Assembly (NCBI RefSeq): GCF_003479605.1
Contig: NZ_QUHR01000013.1
Span: 5,269-61,426, forward strand
Direction: 5' to 3'
Length of the DNA stretch: 56,158 bases
From: Roseburia sp. AF12-17LB
GTDB lineage: Bacteria > Bacillota > Clostridia > Lachnospirales > Lachnospiraceae
This document shows, one piece after another, positions 51,484 to 56,158 of the stretch (position 1 is the stretch's first letter; every line of letters starts with the position of its first letter). The position numbers and the translations under genes were made by a program. The notes under the pieces were generated by a model. That model worked only from the letters and a program-made list of their open reading frames with translations. It searched no databases and was not told the DNA's origin.

Positions 51484-51924
51484 ATGTTAAATATCAGTGG
51501 AATTCATGAAGGTTTCGTTCTCGACCATATCAAAGCCGGTATGAGCCTTTCTATCTATCACAATTTAAAGCTGGACAAGTTAGACTGTACCGTTGCCATT
51601 ATCAAGAATGCCAAAAGCAATAAAATGGGAAAAAAAGACATCATCAAAGTCGAATGCCCGATTGATGCCTTAGACTTAGATATCTTAGGTTTTATCGACC
51701 ACAATATTACCGTAAATATTATCAAAGGCGATAAAATCGTTGAGAAAAAGGAACTGCATCTTCCAAAGCAGGTAAAAAATGTAATCCGTTGCAAGAACCC
51801 ACGCTGCATTACTTCCATCGAACAGGAATTAGACCAGATTTTCCTGCTCACAGATGAAAAAGAAGAAACCTATCGCTGCAAATACTGCGAAGAAATGTAT
51901 ACCGACTACGGTTTTCGTGCATGA
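51484..51924 (+). CDS. pyrI: Aspartate carbamoyltransferase regulatory subunit
   Basis: A 146-residue zinc protein started at ATG 51484 (MLNISGIHEGFV) with GGAGG upstream. The nucleotide-binding domain (about 1-95) is followed by four zinc-binding cysteines in CKNPRCITS and CKYCEEMY. It binds the nucleotide effectors that adjust PyrB. The gene is followed by a perfect terminator. Confidence 0.93.
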   Translation: MLNISGIHEGFVLDHIKAGMSLSIYHNLKLDKLDCTVAIIKNAKSNKMGKKDIIKVECPIDALDLDILGFIDHNITVNIIKGDKIVEKKELHLPKQVKNVIRCKNPRCITSIEQELDQIFLLTDEKEETYRCKYCEEMYTDYGFRA

Positions 51925-51935
51925 GTAAAATTGTT

Positions 51936-51971
51936 AAAAAGTGCACAGGAACGAATTCCTGTGCACTTTTT
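51936..51971 (+). terminator. Perfect terminator of pyrB-pyrI
   Basis: AAAAAGTGCACAGGAA/TTCCTGTGCACTTTTT forms a 16-bp perfect stem with loop CGAA. It sits 12 nt past the pyrI stop. The core 29-nt sequence (51937-51965) recurs at 53082-53110 on the other side of the rpn pseudogene. Confidence 0.92.
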
Positions 51972-52029
51972 ATGAAACTATATAACTGCTTTTCTTTTCC
52001 CCTAGAAAAAAACTTACAGTTTTATCTTT

Positions 52030-52861
52030 TTATCTTGTCAATTGTCCACAGATTTTCTCTACATCATAGTCTGGTGCCATATCTCTTGCCAGTTCATATA
52101 TATTTTGAATTTTTTCTGGAGTTTCTTCTAGCATATCCGCAATTTCTTCTACAGATTTTCCTTTTTTCATTTTCTTTATTACAAGTGAAACTAAACTCTG
52201 CTCTATTCCATGCTCGACTCCTGCCTCAAATTCTGCTTTCCTTAATTTCTTTTCCTCTTCCTCTTTGTCATATTCAAATATACTCATAGCAATTACCTCC
52301 GCCTGATTTTTCCTAAGGAAATCTGCCAGAATATTTTCATGGATGCATTCTGCAACTGCTTTTTGTACAGCAGCATCTACTGGCATCTGTTCCGTAAAAA
52401 CACGCACTTTTGCGACATAAATGGAATATTCCCTCAATATCTGGCACTGGGACATTAACTCCGTGTTGTGCCCCACATTCACATTAAATGTGGTAACAAC
52501 AAGCTCCAAAGATGGATTGTCTGTTGCATGATAAAACGCATCTGACAGCCGTCTGGTACAACAATCCTCTATCGGCATGCTTCCGTTATAAAATACAATA
52601 AAATGGGGATTTGGAATTTTCTGCAACGCAGAAGAATATAGGGATTTCTTATCTACAAGCCTCTGGTATTCTGCTGCAATATAAAATAATAGCATTTTCT
52701 AAAGTTACAATTTCCAGCGCATCTGCATCCGTATAATTACTGCTATTAACCGCATTATAAAGTGACAGCAAAGCTTCCTTTTCCGAAAATAGCATGCGAA
52801 AAATAGTGTCCTTGAATTTACGGTTTGCTACCTGTGTGTTTTCATTTGTTTCTCTTGTCAT
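52030..52861 (-). pseudogene. Rpn-family nuclease/transposase with an internal deletion and frameshift
   Basis: The frame starts MTRETNENTQVANRKFKDTI at 52861 (after AAGGAGGAC) and runs to ENAI; at about 52690 it switches frame, then continues as FYIAAEYQRLVDKKSLYSSA to the normal C-terminus with VIAMSIFEYDKEEEEKKLRKAE and SVEEIADMLEETPEKI. Intact family members have roughly 30 residues (with the Y/LYEHQS-type catalytic core) between these points, so that core is deleted and out of frame here. The gene is therefore inactive. It differs from the intact rpn at 19.5-20.5 kb in sequence type (PD-(D/E)XK transposase-like). Confidence 0.82.
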
Positions 52862-52883
52862 AGGCAAGTCCTCCTTGTATGTG

Positions 52884-52934
52884 GCAGGAGAACCATTGCT
52901 ACAAAATCCACTGCTGTACCTCTCCTGCTTTTTT
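52884..52934. other. Hairpin in the 5' region of the rpn pseudogene
   Basis: GCAGGAGA (52884-52891) pairs with TCTCCTGC (52921-52928), followed by six T on the plus strand. It stands upstream of the pseudogene's start, so on its own transcript it would be a 5' hairpin; on the plus strand it looks like a terminator. Confidence 0.55.
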
Positions 52935-53081
52935 GATTAATTAGTGAATAAAAGCATAGATAGATACAGAAATGTCATGTTCAAAATGAAACAAGAATTG
53001 AATAATAGAATTTGCTATTTCGATTGTATTAATGTATGCTTTTTTGTATTTTAACATATGTCGCACAATGGGACAAGATGG

Positions 53082-53110
53082 AAAAGTGCACAGGAACGAA
53101 TTCCTGTGCA
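53082..53110. repeat. Second copy of the 29-nt pyrI-terminator hairpin
   Basis: AAAAGTGCACAGGAACGAATTCCTGTGCA, shown in parts as AAAAGTGCACAGGAACGAAT then TCCTGTGCA, is identical at 51937-51965 and 53082-53110. The two copies flank the rpn pseudogene and about 1.1 kb of DNA. The right copy lacks the full T tract. Confidence 0.9.
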
Positions 53111-53116
53111 TATAGA

Positions 53117-53156
53117 TAAAAAGGAAGCAACAGATTACTCTGCTGCTTCCTTTTAT
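53117..53156 (-). terminator. Terminator of the ylxM-ffh-rpsP-khpA operon
   Basis: AAAAGGAAGCA (53119-53129) pairs with TGCTTCCTTTT (53144-53154), with more pairing in the ACAG/CTG inner part. On the minus strand the U tract CTTTTTATC follows. It is 14 nt beyond the khpA stop. Confidence 0.88.
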
Positions 53157-53169
53157 GTCATCGATATTA

Positions 53170-53397
53170 TTACATAATATCAACGATTACTTTTTTGTTT
53201 TCTTTTGAGGCTGCTGCTTTCACAACAGAACGGATTGCCTTTGCAATGCGTCCCTGTTTTCCGATTACCTTACCCATGTCGGACTGAGCTACGCGCAGTT
53301 CCAATACGATGGCTTTCTCGTTCTCTGTCTCTGTGACATTGACCTCATCCGGGTAATCTACAAGTGATTTTGCAATTACTTCTACTAATTCCTTCAT
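53170..53397 (-). CDS. khpA: KH-domain RNA-binding protein KhpA
   Basis: A 75-residue KH protein: the GxxG motif appears as GKQGRIAKAIR, with VTETENEKAIVLELRVAQSD before it. It forms a dimer with KhpB in Firmicutes and influences cell division and RNA. It follows rpsP by 12 nt, as in most Firmicutes. Confidence 0.93.
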   Translation of the reverse strand: MKELVEVIAKSLVDYPDEVNVTETENEKAIVLELRVAQSDMGKVIGKQGRIAKAIRSVVKAAASKENKKVIVDIM

Positions 53398-53409
53398 AGG
53401 TACACCTCA

Positions 53410-53655
53410 CTATTTTACGATACCGGTTGCTTTGAAGATACGGTTTACGGTTTCTGTTGGCTGTGCGCCGTTTGCTAACCATTTCTTAGCCAGTTCTTCA
53501 TTTACATGGTACTCACTAGGATCCTTAGTTGGGTCATAAGTTCCAATCTCTTCGATGCATTTTCCATCTCTTGGGGAACGGGAATCTGCAACTACGATTC
53601 TATAGAAAGGAGCCTTTTTCTGTCCTAATCTTCTTAATCTGATCTTTACTGCCAT
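53410..53655 (-). CDS. rpsP: Ribosomal protein S16
   Basis: An 81-residue protein starting [20 protein letters not shown] and with the typical [20 protein letters not shown] and the C-terminal [19 protein letters not shown]. Complete, with GGAGGTG upstream. It is part of the 30S subunit. Confidence 0.97.
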   Translation of the reverse strand: MAVKIRLRRLGQKKAPFYRIVVADSRSPRDGKCIEEIGTYDPTKDPSEYHVNEELAKKWLANGAQPTETVNRIFKATGIVK

Positions 53656-53704
53656 TACTGTTTCACCTCCTTGAATTATGCTATCCTAAGCAAATGCTTA
53701 TATG

Positions 53705-55066
53705 TTAAAAAGGAAACTTGAATTTTCCCATTTTACCACCGCGTCCACGTCCACCCATAAGTCCGGGCATCTGTTTCATCATTTTCTTCGCCTGTTCAAA
53801 CTGCTTTACCAGACGGTTTACTTCACTGATATCTACCCCTGCACCTTTTGCAATCCGGTGCTTACGGCTCGGATTCAAAAGTGAAGGATTACTTCTTTCC
53901 TTCTTTGTCATGGAATAGATGATGGCTGTTGTACGTGCCATATTTTTCTCAGCTTCACCTTCATCAATATCCGGCATCTTTCCGCCGCCAAGTCCCGGCA
54001 GCATACCAAGAATATTTCCAAGGCCGCCCATTTTCTTCATCTGTTCCATGGAAAGCAGATAATCATCAAAGGTAAAGTTTGCTTTCTTCAGACGCTGCTG
54101 CATGTCTTTGGCTTTCTCTTCATCTATATCAATCTCGTTCTGTGCTTTTTCAATCAATGTAAGCACATCGCCCATGCCAAGAATTCTACTTGCCATACGA
54201 TCCGGATAGAACTGTTCCAAATCAGAAAGTTTCTCTCCCATACCAACATAAAGAATCGGTTTACCGGTTACTGCACGGATGGATAATGCCGCTCCACCTC
54301 TGGTATCACCGTCTAACTTTGTCAGTACAACTCCATCAATTCCAATCTTCTCATCGAACGTTCCCGCCACATTTACGGCATCCTGTCCGGTCATGGCATC
54401 TACAACCAAAATGGTCTGTGCCACATCCACATTTTCTTTTATCTCAATCAACTCATCCATCATATCTTCATCTACATGAAGACGTCCGGCGGTATCTAAG
54501 ATGACTACCTGATTGCCATTCTTTACTGCATGCTCTACTGCTGCTTTTGCAATATTTACCGGCTTATTCTTATCGCCCATGGAGAATACTTCAACTTCCT
54601 GCTTCTCTCCATTGATTTTCAACTGCTCAATCGCAGCCGGTCGGTATACATCGCAGGCTACTAACAACGGCTTCTTGCCCTTCTGTTTTAATTTACCTGC
54701 AATCTTAGCGGTCGTCGTTGTCTTACCAGCTCCCTGAAGACCCACCATCATAATAATGGTAATCTGCTGTCCCGGACGAAGTGCTATCTCCGTCGTCTCG
54801 GAGCCCATGAGCCTGACCATCTCTTCATTTACAATCTTAATTACCATCTGTCCAGGATTCAGTCCGTTCATTACATCAGAACCAATTGCACGCTCCTGCA
54901 CTGCTTTGGTAAACTGTTTTACTACTTTAAAGTTAACATCTGCCTCAAGCAGAGCCATCTTTACTTCTTTCAGTGCTGCCTTCACATCATCTTCTGTAAG
55001 ACGTCCCTTACTGCGAAGATTTTTAAACACATTTTGAAGTTTCTGTGAAAGACTGTCAAATGCCAT
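53705..55066 (-). CDS. ffh: Signal recognition particle protein Ffh
   Basis: A 453-residue GTPase: N-domain (about 1-85), the P-loop GLQGAGKTTTTAKIA near 108-122, DTAGR, TKLDGDTRGG and the Met-rich M-domain (about 300-440, MKKMGGLGNILGML and MKQMPGLMGGRGRGGKMG). It targets membrane proteins with 4.5S RNA. It begins 1 nt after the ylxM stop and is intact. Confidence 0.96.
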   Translation of the reverse strand: MAFDSLSQKLQNVFKNLRSKGRLTEDDVKAALKEVKMALLEADVNFKVVKQFTKAVQERAIGSDVMNGLNPGQMVIKIVNEEMVRLMGSETTEIALRPGQQITIIMMVGLQGAGKTTTTAKIAGKLKQKGKKPLLVACDVYRPAAIEQLKINGEKQEVEVFSMGDKNKPVNIAKAAVEHAVKNGNQVVILDTAGRLHVDEDMMDELIEIKENVDVAQTILVVDAMTGQDAVNVAGTFDEKIGIDGVVLTKLDGDTRGGAALSIRAVTGKPILYVGMGEKLSDLEQFYPDRMASRILGMGDVLTLIEKAQNEIDIDEEKAKDMQQRLKKANFTFDDYLLSMEQMKKMGGLGNILGMLPGLGGGKMPDIDEGEAEKNMARTTAIIYSMTKKERSNPSLLNPSRKHRIAKGAGVDISEVNRLVKQFEQAKKMMKQMPGLMGGRGRGGKMGKFKFPF

Positions 55067-55067
55067 A

Positions 55068-55412
55068 TTACAGCTCCTCCAATATCTCTCCTGAAATTCT
55101 CTCTATCTTATCAATTACTGTATCTGCGCGTTCTGCCCTGAAGCTTTCCGCTAATTTGTTAATCTCTTCTACCTTCTGCTTCGTCTCTAGGAATTTCTTT
55201 ACCAGATGAAGCTTCTCTTCATAGCCTTCCAGCATCTTATTGCACCGCTTAATCAGATCATGTACACCCTGGCGGCTGATGCCCTCGCAGGAAGCTATCT
55301 CGCCTAAAGATAAATCATTGAACACGAAATCTTCGTAGATTCTTCTCTGATGTTCATTGAGCAGCTCTCCATAAAAATCATATAAATAAGCCTGTTCTAC
55401 TTTTTCTTCCAT
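55068..55412 (-). CDS. ylxM: YlxM helix-turn-helix protein, SRP-associated
   Basis: A 114-residue protein started at ATG 55412 ([20 protein letters not shown]) after AAGGAG. The helix-turn-helix is [21 protein letters not shown]. YlxM accompanies ffh in Gram-positives and is thought to regulate the SRP pathway. It is the first gene of the operon. Confidence 0.92.
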   Translation of the reverse strand: MEEKVEQAYLYDFYGELLNEHQRRIYEDFVFNDLSLGEIASCEGISRQGVHDLIKRCNKMLEGYEEKLHLVKKFLETKQKVEEINKLAESFRAERADTVIDKIERISGEILEEL

Positions 55413-55437
55413 GTTCTCACTCCTTGCGACCTTAGCT

Positions 55438-55466
55438 ATCATACTATAAAGGAAGCAGGGTGTCAA
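55438..55466 (-). promoter_or_regulatory. Promoter of the ylxM-ffh operon, with its -35 inside a 14-bp dyad
   Basis: TTGACA (55461-55466) and TATGAT (55438-55443) are 17 bp apart on the minus strand. The -35 box sits in a perfect 14-bp inverted repeat (AGCAGGGTGTCAAG at 55454-55467 and CTTGACACCCTGCT at 55476-55489). A run of T after the right arm gives a plus-strand terminator form. Confidence 0.75.
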
Positions 55467-55690
55467 GTATTTTTTCTTGACACCCTGCTTTTTCTTCTAT
55501 TACACTCGCTTTTCATTTTTCCGAATATTTGTTATACGCTCCTTTTTACAATTCATCAAGAAATTTCAGAGTTGCAAAGTCTGCCACCGGCAGCTTCTTA
55601 CAGATACTTTACAATAGAACAAAGAATGTGCCTTAGTGCATCCTCGCGGAACGTTTTTTACTTTACAGGAAAGCAATTTCCTGCAAAGTT

Positions 55691-55716
55691 AAAAAAAAAC
55701 CTTGATATCATCAAGG
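55691..55716 (-). terminator. Terminator of tRNA-Leu(CAG)
   Basis: CCTTGA/TCAAGG stem (55700-55716) with nine consecutive U on the minus strand (55691-55699). It lies 10 nt past the tRNA end. The 190 nt between this and ylxM contain no gene that I can recognise; one weak hairpin at about 55656-55690 is visible. Confidence 0.85.
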
Positions 55717-55725
55717 CTTTTTTCA

Positions 55726-55809
55726 TGCAGGAGATGGGACTTGAACCCACACGATATTGCTACCACAGGCACCTGAAGCCTGCGCGTCTGCCAATTCCGC
55801 CACTCCTGC
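55726..55809 (-). tRNA. tRNA-Leu (anticodon CAG)
   Basis: An 84-nt type II tRNA with acceptor arm GCAGGAG/CTCCTGC, D-loop AATTGGCAGAC, anticodon loop TTCAGGT (anticodon CAG), a long variable arm, and T-arm TGGGTTCAAGTCCCA. CCA is not encoded. A promoter TTGACT (55844-55849) and TAAAAT (55821-55826), 17 bp apart, lies just upstream on the minus strand. Confidence 0.95.
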
Positions 55810-55927
55810 GAACAAATGATATTTTACCGTTTCAACGGTAATAAGTCAACCCCTATTTTTAATTTTTTCCCTTTTTTTGAAAAAATATATAAAATTGACA
55901 AAAATCGAAAAAAGTTAAAAATAGGCA

Positions 55928-55956
55928 TTGACAATTGTCCCGGAATTTGTTACTAT
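55928..55956 (+). promoter_or_regulatory. Promoter of tRNA-Leu(AAG)
   Basis: TTGACA (55928-55933) and TACTAT (55951-55956) are 17 bp apart on the plus strand, 37 nt before the tRNA. Confidence 0.75.
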
Positions 55957-55992
55957 TTACAAGTCGTCATGAGACGTAAGTTCATACGGTAT

Positions 55993-56077
55993 GCGGAAGT
56001 GTCGGAACTGGCAGACGAGCAAGACTAAGGATCTTGTAAGCATTGCGCTTGTGTGGGTTCAAGTCCCATCTTCCGCA
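55993..56077 (+). tRNA. tRNA-Leu (anticodon AAG)
   Basis: An 85-nt type II tRNA: acceptor arm GCGGAAG/CTTCCGC, D-loop AACTGGCAGACGA, anticodon loop CTAAGGA (anticodon AAG), long variable arm and TGGGTTCAAGTCCCA T-arm. CCA is not encoded. It shares most of its T-arm and variable region with the tRNA-Leu at 55726-55809. Confidence 0.95.
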
Positions 56078-56105
56078 TTCAATGAAAAGATGAGGAAACC
56101 TTTAT

Positions 56106-56158
56106 TGTACCGACCCCTAAAAGTTAGACCAAAAAATCTAACGATTGGAGGTCGGTAT
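56106..56158 (+). mobile_element. Left end of an IS3-like insertion sequence, cut by the window edge
   Basis: TGTACCGACCCCTAAAAGTT begins a segment in which TACCGACC pairs with GGTCGGTA and GTTAGA with TCTAAC. This layout is typical of the terminal inverted repeat and leader hairpin of IS3-family (IS150-like) elements in Firmicutes. The element starts 28 nt after tRNA-Leu(AAG). The transposase genes would be to the right, outside the window. Confidence 0.65.

Noticed and set aside
52941..53183. Minus-strand open frame in the khpA-rpn gap
   Set aside because: It runs through the khpA terminator and the repeated hairpin, with no ribosome binding site; its sequence resembles nothing known.

Overview
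The window looks like a chromosomal segment of an anaerobic low-GC Clostridia, most likely a Lachnospiraceae. The grounds are the priA-def-fmt-rsmB-rlmN-prpC-pknB-rsgA-rpe-thiN gene order, a MurE with the DNPR motif of meso-diaminopimelate enzymes, many iron-sulfur and radical SAM enzymes, Rpn-type nuclease genes, and AG-rich ribosome binding sites before ATG, GTG and TTG starts. Most genes are on the minus strand. Family names come from reading the proteins; no database search was run.

Regions, left to right. (1) 1-2.83 kb: the edge of a type I restriction-modification locus, with a half-size specificity subunit, hsdM and a second hsdS cut by the window end. Its promoter is flanked by two near-identical 18-bp palindromes. 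(2) 2.9-7.7 kb: a GNAT acetyltransferase gene with a nonsense codon, then an apparent operon for a Cys-rich ACGX-repeat peptide, its radical SAM/SPASM maturase, an FMN/ferredoxin protein, a zinc-type macrodomain and a class M sirtuin. An HxlR regulator is divergent. (3) 7.7-10.4 kb: a large orphan hybrid histidine kinase. (4) 10.4-18.7 kb: a sulfur-transfer operon (cysteine synthase, thioredoxin reductase-like protein, JAMM peptidase, E1-like enzyme, ubiquitin-like sulfur carrier, thioredoxin, TusA-like protein, siroheme sulfite reductase, MetY). It is followed by a divergent FecCD-type permease and ATPase that lack a binding protein.

(5) 18.7-23.3 kb: larE-like and rpn genes, then a LacI-type repressor gene that is broken in two around about 2 kb carrying a methyltransferase and a lipoprotein gene. 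(6) 23.3-35.5 kb: a complete sulfate-assimilation operon (cysK, sulfate-binding protein, cysT, cysW, cysA, aprA, aprB, cysD, cysN), and next to it a siroheme synthase fusion plus the binding protein that probably serves the transporter of region 4. (7) 35.7-49 kb: a long housekeeping operon from murE to thiN. (8) 49-56.2 kb: a 345-bp imperfect inverted repeat, a small membrane protein, a PH-domain protein, pyrB-pyrI, a deleted rpn pseudogene between two copies of a 29-nt hairpin, the ylxM-ffh-rpsP-khpA operon, two tRNA-Leu genes and the first bases of an IS3-like element.

The sulfur genes can be read as one pathway. Sulfate is imported by the ABC transporter, activated by CysDN and reduced to sulfite by AprAB. 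The small siroheme sulfite reductase then reduces it to sulfide, with siroheme from the fusion synthase. Sulfide enters O-acetylserine (CysK) or O-acetylhomoserine (MetY), possibly through a protein thiocarboxylate on the sulfur carrier. The best candidate for something little described is the ACGX peptide/radical SAM/sirtuin/macrodomain cluster. The sulfur carrier, whose removable tail is encoded across the next gene's start, and the long inverted repeat are also worth following.
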